In this document: positions 31,801-43,300 of the stretch, piece after piece
Layout: every line of letters begins with the position of its first letter
How positions within the stretch are numbered: position 1 is the stretch's first letter
Assembly (NCBI RefSeq): GCF_964204645.1
Contig: NC_134030.1
Span: forward strand, 5,888,278 to 5,952,277
DNA: 64,000 nt
Source of the DNA: Tubulanus polymorphus
Taxonomy: Eukaryota; Nemertea; Palaeonemertea; Tubulaniformes; Tubulanidae
Reading direction: 5' to 3'
Translations under genes and position numbers: made by a program
The notes under the pieces: generated by a model
Databases searched by the model: none
The model's input: the letters and a program-made list of their open reading frames with translations, nothing else
Told to the model about the DNA's origin: nothing

Positions 31801-34618
31801 TCGCAAAGTCGCAGTGTTTTGGGGCATCTGCAAACGAACGAAGCGTACACTGAATATACAGTTCAATGTGAAAACAGTGCAATCAATTTCAGAAAAGACG
31901 TACGTACTTTTCTTCCGCTTGCAGATGTAAGAGAAACCATTGTCACAATTGTTATCGTTCAGTTTCCCGTTTTGATCGATTTCTCCGCAATACTCGTTGT
32001 TGTTGTGATTATTGGGTTCATTCACTTGCCACATCCTGCGAAGGCATCATCAATTCAAACAATTAATCAACGATTACAATGCTCAGTTGATAGAACACGT
32101 TTTCAACCTTGGCCTTCAAGTTTTAACTTTTGGAAGGCATTAATCGATTATCATCCGAAGCATATATGCTCTGGAGATAAAAGAAAATAAGATAAGGTCT
32201 GATCATTCAGTATTCATATTATGTTATATGTAGCCATTTAGGGGATTTACCCATTTGGGTCTTTGCCGTTCTGTCCTATAATGCTCATATCAGTGGAGCC
32301 GGTTGACCAGACGAATGTTTGGCTTTTACTAGGATCATGCAGTCCCGTCCACCATCCTGCCACGTTATATTTTGTGTAATAGTTTTGTATCTGCTGCGGC
32401 AACCAATTCTAAAAAATAAGGTGTGCAAGTGATTTGGAAAACGACATTATTTCAAAGTTTATAACCCATCAAACAGCATTGTCGCACTGAACTGAAATAA
32501 TATATACTTATACAACTGACGCGTGAAAATGTTTATAGATGGCGATTGATTGAATAACAGACCTTTTCAGTTGGATCTGTTATATACAAGAGATCAGCGT
32601 CTTGTTTCATACATCGTTGGCGAGCAGATTCCCAAGTGGCTACCTTCCTCCTAAACAAGTAGCAGTTGTCGCTGTTATCCAACCAACCTCGAGGGCAATC
32701 GGACGCACCCGTTATTCCTAAATATAAGAAAATATGTACATTAACTCCTATTTGTGATTTCGAATATTAGATTGAATGTAAGAATGGTCATTGTCCTTCT
32801 AACGACCATAGTTTAAATGACATGATAACGGAATTAAATGTTGCATTCCGTTTCCGCGAAATTCTTTTTAAGTTTAACAGTTGCGAATAGTGTGGCCTCA
32901 TAAGATAATGTTAAGTATATCCGTTCGTCCTCAGTGGATTTTCCGTTCGTACTGTGTATGTACATGGTGATTTTATCAACGTCGTATCAGTCAAGTAGAA
33001 AGGGGCCTGGACGTGTTGAAGCTTCGGTTCATATATGCAAGCTATACGGATTTTTTGCGTAGATAAGTATCGTTACAGTACTGAATGATATGTTACTTTT
33101 TTCTTCTGCCTCAATTCACCAAGCAGGCCAGAATACCTCTATGTTCATGAAGTGAAGGACTAGTGTACAACAAGCGTGTTGGCCTCGCCCGTGACTATGG
33201 AACTGGATTAAAATAGTTTGCTTCAAAGGTTGAGAGCTAGCGAGCTTGGGCTCCAGTGCCTATCCCTCCTAGAGCGCGAGGCTCGTCGCTCATCTGTCGA
33301 TTCTCGCGAGCGACTAGTGGCACGATTTCAATTACGCACACGTCGTCGTCACTCATAAACGAAACCGGGACGCGATGAACAGAAATTTAAAAAAAACACC
33401 ACTGGAATGAACTAGAGAAAGATTACCGGAAATTATCTAAGCCTGTAAGAATTCCTATGCGTCATATATATGTCGCTTATAAACAGACAGAAAATATAAA
33501 CAGGTCACACTGATCATTTTACTGAACACACATCATCTTTCCTAGATCCGGTATAACATATTACTGGAAAGCCAAAATAAATGACTATTCGCGCTTTTCA
33601 CAAAGAAGTAAATGGTCGTAGAGCGTCGTATAGGTCACTGTCAAATTACAAACACTTCCAGGAATTGATGAAGCCTTTCTTATTAATTACTTTTAAATCA
33701 GCGTCTTACGTCCGTTGTAACGCCATCCTATTAATGTCGCTGCTCTCAATTTATACCAAAATGAATTCATTTTACAAAAAAAAAACAAGAAAATTAACAA
33801 AATAAACAAACGACACAAAGCGTCATGTAGACATTACCATTATCATAATTACCACTGCTCTCAATAACGCCAGCATTTTTTTTTTCAAAAAAAAAATTTT
33901 GCCCAATCTAACTCAAATTCGATGAAAATATCATTCTTTGTAATGCAAAAATTCTTCATAACGCTTTATATTTTTCATCATCAGTGAAATTTATAAACGA
34001 CTTGTTTTTCTGTAGTTACGTATGTCGTTTTTACAAATTGTATAGTTGCCTGATTTCGAAATTGTTACGTAAAAACGATCTATTCTAATTTGACGACCAG
34101 AGAATTAATGTACGGATACAGTATTACTCTGTGGTGCCTATTTTCATTTTTATTTGTGCTAGTTCATTTTTCACATCGGTGTTTCATTAACCTTCTACAT
34201 ATATCTATATATCTATATAGTCTGATCTGTTCCCGATATTGCGTAGAATTAGGCGACTTGGTTTTGCGGTGCTGTCGCTGTAGTGTAGCTGTCCCGCGCC
34301 AGAAATAAAATATTTCAACACCACAATAATGTATATGAAAAAGAATTCGAAACATACGTATCTATCTGTATAAGCTATGACAGTGACATTTTCGTAGTGA
34401 ATTGAAGCATCACAAAATAACAAATGGCTATTCTAATTTGAGCCGTGTCCAATTTTAACGAGACCCGCTGCCAATGATAATAATCCATTAAGTCGGCCTG
34501 TATTTTATGCATCTAATTATAATCCAATTCAGGTAATTTTAATGCAATAATTTGTTGACACACACTTACCAATCACGGAGCATATTGTTATCGCGTACAA
34601 AAATAACAAAAACATCAT
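19879..34618 (-). CDS. Giant C-type lectin receptor: twelve C-type lectin domains, Thr-rich stalk, one TM, FxNxxY tail (mannose-receptor-like)
   Basis: About 42 exon positions; with one exon of each alternative pair the model gives 1909 residues (5730 nt, in frame). Exons from 5': 34570-34618, 32563-32717, 32251-32408, 31908-32035, 31728-31827, 31317-31449, 31125-31186, 30877-30992, 30503-30638, 30346-30434, [30068-30181 or 29588-29701], 29373-29474, 29102-29266, 28720-28811, 28319-28466, 28160-28201, 27790-27960, 27574-27699, 27319-27486, 27059-27241, 26824-27020, 26618-26743, 26276-26394, 25986-26146, 25695-25891, [25414-25547 or 24876-25003], 24417-24469, 24070-24237, 23945-23980, 23616-23806, 23472-23539, 23284-23381, 22522-22656, 22315-22431, 21935-22095, 21757-21856, 21369-21619, 21116-21287, 20733-20987, 20439-20618, 20228-20344, 19879-20135. 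Signal peptide is exon 1. Repeated WIGL, GG-L, and paired Cys mark twelve lectin domains. EPN sugar motifs are in domains 1, 8 and 12. TM is 1832-1854; the tail has FNNALY (1867-1872), the mannose-receptor uptake motif. It lacks the ricin-type and fibronectin-II domains of vertebrate mannose receptors. An endocytic or immune role is inferred. Confidence 0.9.
20228..20344 (-). other. Exon encoding the Thr/Pro-rich membrane-proximal stalk of the lectin receptor
   Basis: A 39-codon, phase 1-1 exon between lectin domain 12 and the membrane exon. Its product is rich in Thr, Pro and Lys (for example KATTPKPIKTTTKRATV), as expected of an O-glycosylated spacer that holds the lectin domains away from the membrane. 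Similar short Thr/Pro linkers occur at 28160-28201 and 23945-23980. Confidence 0.8.
24876..25003 (-). other. Alternative exon 26B for lectin domain 8 (128 nt, phase 0 to 2)
   Basis: It has a polypyrimidine-AG acceptor (ctccccctacag) and a gtaagt donor. It encodes the same part of the lectin fold as exon 26A: AFRRRNTIYTYDEARLICKN, then KYGGDLASFHKK. The pattern A-F-x(n)-Y/W-D-A/E-x-C-x(4)-YGG-L-S-H is shared. It enters in phase 0 and leaves in phase 2, exactly like 26A, and is 6 nt shorter. Using both or neither would shift the frame, so the pair can only be mutually exclusive. Alternatively it could be a decaying duplicate, although its splice sites and frame are intact. Confidence 0.72.
25414..25547 (-). 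other. Alternative exon 26A for lectin domain 8 (134 nt, phase 0 to 2)
   Basis: It encodes AFTTDLQNWDDAENFCFSNY, then GGHLISLHGNAQF, the helix-1 and helix-2 half of lectin domain 8. It follows the shared exon ending in MCYK and joins the shared exon beginning GSNYWIGG. Donor is gtgagt and acceptor ends aaag. Spacing to WIGG matches ordinary C-type lectin domains better than in 26B, so it is likely the major form. Confidence 0.8.
29588..29701 (-). other. Alternative exon 11B for lectin domain 3 (114 nt, phase 1 to 1)
   Basis: It encodes the second half of lectin domain 3: NVNGKAQWVDGSPLAATFWL, then DGQPAYVSNDLCGQMDI. It aligns with exon 11A at W-V-x-G-S/T, then W-L, then CGQM-x-I. Length, entry phase and exit phase equal those of 11A. 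Spliced directly to exon 10 (ending WLGIH) and exon 12 (starting NGGWSLRPDC), it completes a normal domain. Confidence 0.78.
30068..30181 (-). other. Alternative exon 11A for lectin domain 3 (114 nt, phase 1 to 1)
   Basis: It encodes DEPDSELTWVQGTNITYTNW, then LMSINKNTIGCGQMSI. It joins the same flanking exons as 11B. Including both copies would keep the frame but duplicate the WVxG to CGQM region inside one lectin domain, which the fold is unlikely to tolerate. Mutually exclusive use is therefore the simplest reading. Confidence 0.8.
32718..34569 (-). other. First intron of the lectin receptor gene
   Basis: At 1.85 kb it is the longest intron of the gene and separates the signal-peptide exon from lectin domain 1. 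It contains poly(A)-like runs and no exon-like segment that I can support. A ricin-type or fibronectin-II exon, as found at this place in vertebrate mannose receptors, was looked for and not seen. Confidence 0.6.
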
Positions 34619-37600
34619 CGCTGCAAAATAATACTTCACACGACGACCTAACTTTCAGTCAAACCGAAAGACTCCGTCGTTGCTGAAACATGTATCCCGT
34701 TGTCGGAAACCTCCGGAAATTAGTGGTCTTTTCGATAATCAAAACTGCTAAAAACAGTGGGCGTTTTGAGTTGATACTGTCTGACACCCGATAAGTTAAT
34801 AATATCGAAATCAGAAATTGACCCTATTCTGCAATATAACGATAAGGAAGTACAATCACTTATGCTATATATGTCTACATCTTGAAGCGTAATCGGGAGT
34901 GTAGAGCGACACAGAGGCCTAATCATACCAGTTCATTGCGTTATTTACTTTGATCAATACAATTTTGAGGCGATTTTTCGTTTCGTCGTCTGTGCGCAAA
35001 TTCATAACGTAGGCCTACTACTATAAGAACTAGTACACGTAATACTAGATACTAGAAATGCGGCAATGCTTGTTGGTTTGTTTATCTTGCTTTATGTCGT
35101 TCTGATCCCGATTTCCAAAGACAAACCCTCGGATGCTTCCCACACATGTCAGCAGGATCCGAACCAGCTTCAGCTTGTCACTTGGTGTTGAATACAACAG
35201 CATTACGCCTTATCCCACCTACGAGAAATCATCTGAGCTTCTGCGGCCAACGAATACATTCGCTCACTAGACTTATCGCTTATGCAGTAAAAGTGTAAAC
35301 GCTTTTATTGCGAGAATCAAGGGACGTTTTACAAGTCAAGGATGGATAATAAATGCGTGAGATATTTATGTTATATTGTTTCACTTTTTACCGATTGACT
35401 CATGGGGAATTATGTGATGCCGTTCAGGCTGAATGAAGTGAAATGGGTTATGCAAGGGTTATGTGTAGATAGGACTTGTAAGGCGCTGCGAAATAGATTA
35501 TATTTATTGCCTTTTCCGATAGATGGCGAAATGATATATGCTACATTTAAAACGCATGGTGTATGAATACGATTGAAATCGTTAGTTCATTTATATTCCA
35601 ATAGACGGCCAAAGTGTGTTTTATACGAACCGTCGCAACATTTTAGAACGAAGTTTAAAATATTTTGTTCACAGGAATACATACAAACACCGAATCTTTA
35701 TTACAAAACATTCAACATAAATAAATTCACATAAATAATCGAGCGTACAGCCCACGATACAAAATTACAAGATAATTTCTATACGAGGATCTGTTATAAC
35801 TGGTGATTCGTTCTTCCAGCGTGTAATAACATTTGCTTCACCCTGAAGGGTTCAATAATTGTGCAAATCGAATGAGTTAGTTTTCGTCACGAATCCCCCT
35901 CGAAGTCTGCATCTGGGCTACGGCGTATGAATTGCCGTCGATAATACCCTCAAAGTGTTTCTAATTTACCCATTACTTTATTTGGCTAAGTTAATTTAGT
36001 GCGGTGTCTAAGAGACTCGGGGGAACTGCGACCGTGATATGTGCATTAACTTCACCATTTACCGAGGAAGCCGTTGACAAGTATAATGCTCCGTTTACGA
36101 GCCATAATTGGCGTAAATTATACGTCCATTTTTTTCTGCTGGTAACCGTTGGCCCCCGTCTCTCTAGCGACTTCCACGTGCTCTGGAGTGATATATACAT
36201 ATATCAGACGCAGCTTCGAAATAGATCTTAGAAAACGATAGGTCGGAATTGTATAAAGGACCTTAACCTTGATTAAATTGGAATTGGGACGCGTGACTAG
36301 ACTTGGACTTGATAGAATACATAATCAGACGATCCCGTCGTAACGCAACAACAAAAACAACAGAAAAAAACAAGGTTGAACGTCTGTGGAGCAATTATCG
36401 TTCGAGGTTATTGCTTTCCGGTCGTCTAATCATTTGATTCGTTCAACATAAGTAAGTGAATGATTGCAATTTGCGAATATTCGGACCTCACCCACTCCAC
36501 CAGCGTTGACGTGTAACCTATGGTTAAACTGGATGCTACGAGCGGTTCGAGAAGATTATTAGTGTGAAATTATCTGTATCATAGCGCGGACTGACTGTTT
36601 CGTGAATGGTGCTCGAGATATATTTTTGCAAATTAAAGAACCACCACATGCCTCTGTGAGACATCACTGGAATTTAATTCCGGTTTCAAAATACTTATAT
36701 AACCAGAACCAAAGCATGGGGGCCAAAATTCACCAAAACACAAAAACCTGCTCGTTATTGCCACTTGCCAAATTCGCCACGGAACTTTACGAAAACGCTC
36801 GAGGATTCGCTAATAAAGGATTATTATCTACTTATACGTCATTAGAAAATTCACTTTATTAAAAAGAATCTCATCAATAATAGCAAAATTCATGAATCCA
36901 CTACGTTCATTGCTTCAGGCATCTTCAACTTTTTTTCTCGCTATTCGAGCATATCGTTTTCTGTAATCTTCTCTATTATCCGCTGGGCGCTTGATAACAA
37001 GAAATTCTATTAATTCCAGCCGTGGTGTTACCATCTATTTTTTTTTTGTTTTGTATACTTACGACTGAGATTGAATTCTTCGGCGGCAGAAAATGAATTT
37101 TTTTTCGTATCGGCTTTCGTGCGACTTTTGATTGAAAAACGCCGTCGGCCCGACTGCCCCATCAATTCAATTACACCAGCCCGTGACTAGGTTTTTCACG
37201 GAAGTAAATTCCCGGATAATGAAAAGCTAATTAAATAAATTGCCGCAATTAATCGCCGTCTAATTACATTCACCGGCGAAAATATTGCCGAAGAAAGATC
37301 TGGTTTTGATGACGAGCGTAGCTGCAGCACTGGTGCGCTTGCATTACGGTTTTATCAGATGTCTTAGCGCGGATTGCATGTGGCGGTGACTTTGGATGTT
37401 TGCACCCCTCAAATCAGCGCAATTATTCAATATTTCACACCTTTTGAAGATGGCGTTTGAATCACCGTGTTTTGCTGTGAGGTACGGTACTCGCACAACC
37501 GACGACGTGACGGAGTACGGCGGAAAATTACAAAAATAACAGCACCATAATTGTCACAATTATCTTTAATTTATACCGCATCGCATACACGTATCCGCCT

Positions 37601-39930
37601 AGGCATTTTCGCTCTCTGATGTTTAGAAGTAATTATTCCCAAATAGCGTGGAATCACCTCAATTTACCGTCGCCCGAGTGAAAACTAGTTCGGCGCAAAT
37701 TGCGTTACCTGCAAGCTTAAATCATTTACTTTGACTAGCAAGAAGCACGCGAACGTGTGAAAATGAAAGCTAAACGCAGTGGTAATTCCTCCGCGATGCC
37801 TCAATTATTAGTTCTTATGCGAAAAGATCTGTTTATAGGCGACAAGAAAGCGACGCGACACAGTACGAAAATTGCCGAAGATTAAAGGAGACACGCTTTT
37901 GTGATTTGTCGGCAATGTGATGGAATTAGTATCGCTGAGTTGGCGGTAGCCCTCTGACGACTATCACTGCGAAAGGATAGGAACTCCCCTTTCCTCTGAA
38001 TGGTTTGTATAAATTGCCGCGGTCTTGATGTATATCTACTTGTTTGCAGGGTCCAAAGCTGTCTCAATTCATAACAAAACGTTCATTCCGCGTTTACGAG
38101 AATCCCGGAACAGGTCCTTTTCGATAATTTGTAGATATTTCAGTTCACTTTCGTTTTTGCTAACAGCAAACCTTCGTCTGGGCATAGTGATATTCGTACA
38201 CAGGTGAGTTCCTGGTGAAGAAGTGAGGAACCGAGCTTGCAGTGGTCGCCCGCGGTCACGCCGTCTCTTCTTTTTCCTAAATTTCCAGCCAACCTGCCGT
38301 CTCTCAAAGGAAGACAAGGATAATGAGAAAAATCACCGTAATAACGCCGAGAACGAGATACCAGGCTCGCGTCCGTCGACAAGCCATTTTAAGTTATTGA
38401 AATCCGGTAGCGCGGATTATTACAGCAAATTGTCGCAAATTACGCCTATTTTACGAAGGAGCACTCGCGGCGAAAACCCGCCGACGTCGCCTATCGTTTA
38501 TACCACCTTCAAAGATGTAATCTTCGGTAATGGCGCTGAAATTTGTCGAAAATTACCAAATTGCCAGTTTATACAAGGAAAATTAGGGGTGTTCCTGGTT
38601 CGACAGTAAACTGTCATATACATTAGCAGCATAAGATGCAGGGTTGTTATGTGTCATTTGTACTTCCGAGATGGGATGAAAGAAGCCGCCAGGTCTCTAC
38701 GCGCCTCACGAGCATGCCTTTACCTGACAATTACACGTTTTTTACAGGATTTTCTTCTCTGTTGTCGTTTACGCGCTGGTTTAGTTTATACAATGTCGTT
38801 GCATTTACCCTACGTACTAACATAAAGGTAAACGTTAGGGGACATTTCCGAAAACAAAACAGTTCTATGCTAGCTTTTGATGATTGATATTTTGGATGCA
38901 AGTGGTACCTTTAAATGGCTACATATTTCTATTAATCCGATCATTTGAATATGATATCTATCGCACGCAATCCGCCTACTCTCCGCGTTAATTCATGTCA
39001 ACTGACGATAAATGATTTATGCTTCTTGAATAAATATGCTATATCGGGGCTAAATAAGACTTGATTTACTTCACAACACACGTAAGAAGCGATCCCTTTG
39101 TAGATAAAGGACTGGATGGAATCTCATCAATTCGGCTTCGGTTTGAAAAGGACCGTTGAAATTCGTCTGCGACGCCGTATCGCTGATTTTCAAGTTACAC
39201 GTCGCATAATTGCAATAACTAATACTCATAACTCCACATACTTTTCCAATCAAGAGTCCAATCATTGAACATATTGGAATGTCATCGGGCGGCATCGATC
39301 GCACGACATAAACGCTTTCGGTTTATTCCATTCGTTTGGCGAAGATAGTTTACACTTGATGTTCAGATATCGAACTGCGTTCGGGCGTCAATTAGCCGTC
39401 GAATCTGTAGATCACGAACTTCTAATTAAGGACTCAGATGCTCTAATTTATCTAGTTATGTAGTTACACGTCGCCAGATTGCTGATTTATTCCTCCACAA
39501 TTGGACCACGGTAGAATGAATTGTACGTTCATTATTTGGATATTCACAGATCGCGACCTGTCCGGAAAGTTGTGATATTCGAATTATCATGCAATGATCA
39601 TACAAAATCAAGCACCCCAGCACTAGTACATACAATATCAATTCTTATCCATATTGTATAGACAGAGATAATATAGAGTTATTAACTTGAGATATAACGG
39701 TGAAACAACTGGTCTGAAGGTGTCGCCCTCTACAATTTTACAGCATCAATGTTTCAGAACGCTTTGAGAAATTTCATTTCAAAAATATATTGAGGACATT
39801 TCAGATGCTGTTCAGTTTCGGACAGGATTAGATAACGAACACAATACGCAAAAGTAGCTTTTGTTTTGTCGGTTGTTTGTCAGATTTCTACACAGAAAAT
39901 TTAATTCACAATATTACATTCCGTTTCCAA

Positions 39931-40145
39931 GGGCGGATCCAGGGTAGGGCGCAGGGGGTGCGCATCGCGCATGTTATGTTACCGAGATATTTGAAATTAC
40001 ATTAAATTTATACCTAAAAAAGTTTAAAATCAGACACTTTTCTCGGTATTTCTAAAAGAGTTTATTCCTTCTAATTAGCTTTCGGGTGTTATGCCCTGTT
40101 TTAGGGGTAAATCTCTACCTGAATCAAACCCTAGATCCACATCTG
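39931..40145. mobile_element. Remnant of a CAGGGGCGGATCC-type (hAT-like) MITE
   Basis: The left end reads GGGCGGATCCAGGGTAGGGC. The right side carries CAAACCCTAGATCCAC, an imperfect inverted copy of GCGGATCCAGGGTAG. It is related to the element at 6614-6907 and is degraded, with no target duplication recognised. Confidence 0.45.
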
Positions 40146-40289
40146 GATTTCCATTTTCATCATTTATAAGTAACAAGATGAAAATCTGAGTTTCTGTCTT
40201 AGACTGACTCATGTGCGACTGTTCGGCTTTAAACTTGTTGACCAGCGAGAAGTTGGATCCCTCAATGAATCCAAAAAGTCGAAATATCA

Positions 40290-40393
40290 AATGTTCTGTT
40301 TAGATGTGAAATAATTCAGCAATTCGCCTATCGAAATAATCAAAATAATGATAGGCGATACGTTTCAGAACATATTCACATCTGACAGAACTT
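40290..40393. repeat. Imperfect foldback of about 100 nt
   Basis: The left arm (40290-40332, with TGTTCTGTTTAGATGTGAA and TTCGCCTATC) pairs with the right arm (40350-40393, with GATAGGCGA and TTCACATCTGACAGAAC). Arms are about 43 nt with several mismatches and a short loop. It may be a tiny MITE or a transcribed hairpin. Confidence 0.6.
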
Positions 40394-43300
40394 TTCTTCG
40401 TCTTTTTGTCTGGATTTATTGCGGGATTTTCTACTTATTCGTCGTATAGGAAAATATTGTGTGTATGATCGCGACCTTTCTTGGACCTGTGGTGATTGCC
40501 GTTCTGTGTTTATTGCGTTGTTTTGCTGTGATTATGCGGCTGTGTATATCAGGGTGTTAATTCACCACGTATTCGTCGCACAAATCATATTACTCCGCAC
40601 AGCCGCTACTGATGACAACATCTAACGAATCGCCGATCGCCGAGTGCTCTTTCATATTCGCCAATTTCAAAGATTCGCCGGGGATCACTTCCTATTTGCC
40701 TTACTAATCCAATCAATCGACAAAAAATTGGCTTAAATTGCTGTTTTTCGTAAGAAGATAAATTTCATTCCATTATTGTCGGGCGAAGATTTATCCGCGA
40801 GCTCGCGCGCTCGGGTAATTGCACGGATACTTACTTATTCGGTTCACGCCGCGTGGCGGGTACCTTTTGTGAATACTGCCGACGAGTTATGATTTCTGCA
40901 AATTTCATAAACTTCTACTTTGCCGGCAAATTGATCCGCGGGAGTCGCATGCTTTGTGAGATTTGATGATAAAGCGAAGTGCGCGAGATTATTTAGTCAG
41001 CGCCTCGTACCCGGCGTTAATAAGAAAATTAAATAAAATTATCCGTAATTTGTTTCTGGAAGCAATTTGCGTGTTGAACCACGAATAAGACTGTAATTTG
41101 ACGGTGTGAGCAGTTTTGATTATGTCTCCCAGTACGGTGACAATTATGATACACGCATCCTTCTTTTGTGCAAATTAGCAATAGACAAAAGTTTCCAACC
41201 GAACACCGGTTCCGAGACCGTTAGCAGTTTCGTGCATGAAATCCGCATTCAATCTCGTCTGCGCGGCTGCAGTCAAACTATCAAATAATGTTGTCCAGTT
41301 TGCGACAAATGCGATGCGTATCTTGCACGACAACCACTGATTAGGTTAAACGACTCGACGTAAGAATTACTAATCAATCGTTGATAACTTTAATTCGTAA
41401 TTTAGCACGACGCCTAGTTGCGTGCGAAAGTTTTGATACTTGATTATTTTGGGATTCGAACCCAACATTTCATTTGCCGGACGAAGCACCAGGCAGTGGA
41501 ATTCTTTACCCAAAGCCTATTTTGTAGACGATACGATTTGAATAATACGAGAGGAATCTTACAATAATTCCGCCAAAGAGTAAAGTTTTTGAGTAAAAGG
41601 TTTACATATTTGAGCGATGGTTTCAAGCCGAAACGTTGCTAAAAATATACTATTTTACTATAGAACTTTTACATCTTTGCCTGAATTATTGTGGGATTTC
41701 TCTCGAATTCATCTTACACGTATATCATGCATCTCTTCAACTTACGATTTGAATAAACATTTATGGCGTTCTTAATCATCAGATCATACAACTTATGACT
41801 AACAACTCCTGCTCGAAAACAGTATCTCGCAATTGCAAAGAATGTTTTACAGAGAATCGCTCAGTTTTTTACCAAAAGAATTACTCGTTTCGTAAGCGTT
41901 CGCAAAAATATCCATAAAAACTTAAGATGTATACATGAAATGTCTAGACGACGGAATTGTAGATCAATTATGCGTTAAATTGGTCTTATACAATTTTCAC
42001 AGATTGAATCACAATGGACAGCGAAGCACGCGCGCTAACTCATAGGTGAGAGTAACATAGAAATGTGCGAAAATATAATGGCTTCCGCATCTATAGATTG
42101 AGATTTAGAATGAGTCCAGTTAATGATGATCGCAATTAATTATCGGTTGTCAGGTTTCACGATATTTCTAGCATCTCTAAAATATGACGTCTTTTCCACG
42201 AAAGTGTGATTAGATGATGGATACGTTATTATCATTTGCATCATTATCACCATATTTATTTCCCCATAAAGTCAACATCGTGAAGTAAACCCGAGAACAA
42301 CAAACGCTGAAATATGAATATTCGAGCGAATGAAACTATTCTTTCAACTCTCGTGGATGGTAACCTCTATTGTTTCCTCTGTTTGACAAAAACCATATAC
42401 ATAATAAGTCCAACTTAATTGAGAATCATTTCCTCCCAGAAATTTAAAGATGTATGGTTTATCTGATCATTTCATATGTCGTTCATTATCATACGCTCAA
42501 ATATCATTCAATACGATTAAATCTATGATGTACTTTTTGTGATATTGTGAAATAACCACATTCAAACGTGAAAAAAACCCACTATTTAAGGAGTTTTTAA
42601 ATCAATTCATTCAATCAAGAATTTAAATAACACGACGTTTCTAACTCTCACTAGAGATAGATCATCAAGGCAACTTTAATTTTTTATGGAACAGTTTTTT
42701 GATTTTGAAAACTTTAAAATCCATGGGTTTCTATCTTATCATTTTAAATGTTATAGTTTTAGAATGTAAGCTTTTATAACCGCCACGCTATATAACAAAA
42801 TATATTATCATTATTACTTATAATTACTGTACATTATCTTCATCATTCTATATCATGACGTATTAAAAATACATAAGTTGCCGTTGCCCGTGGGTTCGGA
42901 AGTGTTGAACATCCGCTGCCAGAAGTGCGGGCCTCGGTGGTCACTCTCGACCGATGTGCCTAATTGGCTGTAACTAAGTGAAATTTCATCGACGCAAATT
43001 ATGAATAATTAACGCTTTTTCGCAGTTAATTAGGCTTTCAAAAGGTAGAAAGTAGTTCCGATTGTTTTCGTAATCATAATATCAATCCAGACGTCTGAAG
43101 TGTAAGCGGCCAATATCAATCAATCTACAAGAATATTGATTTACAATCACGTTAAAAATGGTTCCTTTTGTTTCTAATTATGATAATGAATCGTAATGAC
43201 GAAATTTGTAGTAATAATTAAGACAGATCTTAGCTTATAGGGTAATTACAGAAGATATGTAGATTCGATAGATCAACAGTTACTGATGTGAGAATGACTT

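Noticed and set aside
31729-32190. 153-codon plus-strand frame across lectin exons
   Set aside because: It is antisense to lectin domain 1 and 2 exons, whose minus-strand frames carry the C-type lectin motifs.
38223-38609. 128-codon open frame on the plus strand upstream of Bsx
   Set aside because: Composition is irregular, no family is recognised, and there is no clear neighbouring exon. It is probably chance in a GC-richer patch.
41451-41465. GGGTTCGAATCCC-type T-loop word on the minus strand
   Set aside because: Looks like a T-arm but the rest of a tRNA cannot be folded. It may be an old SINE trace, too degraded to call.
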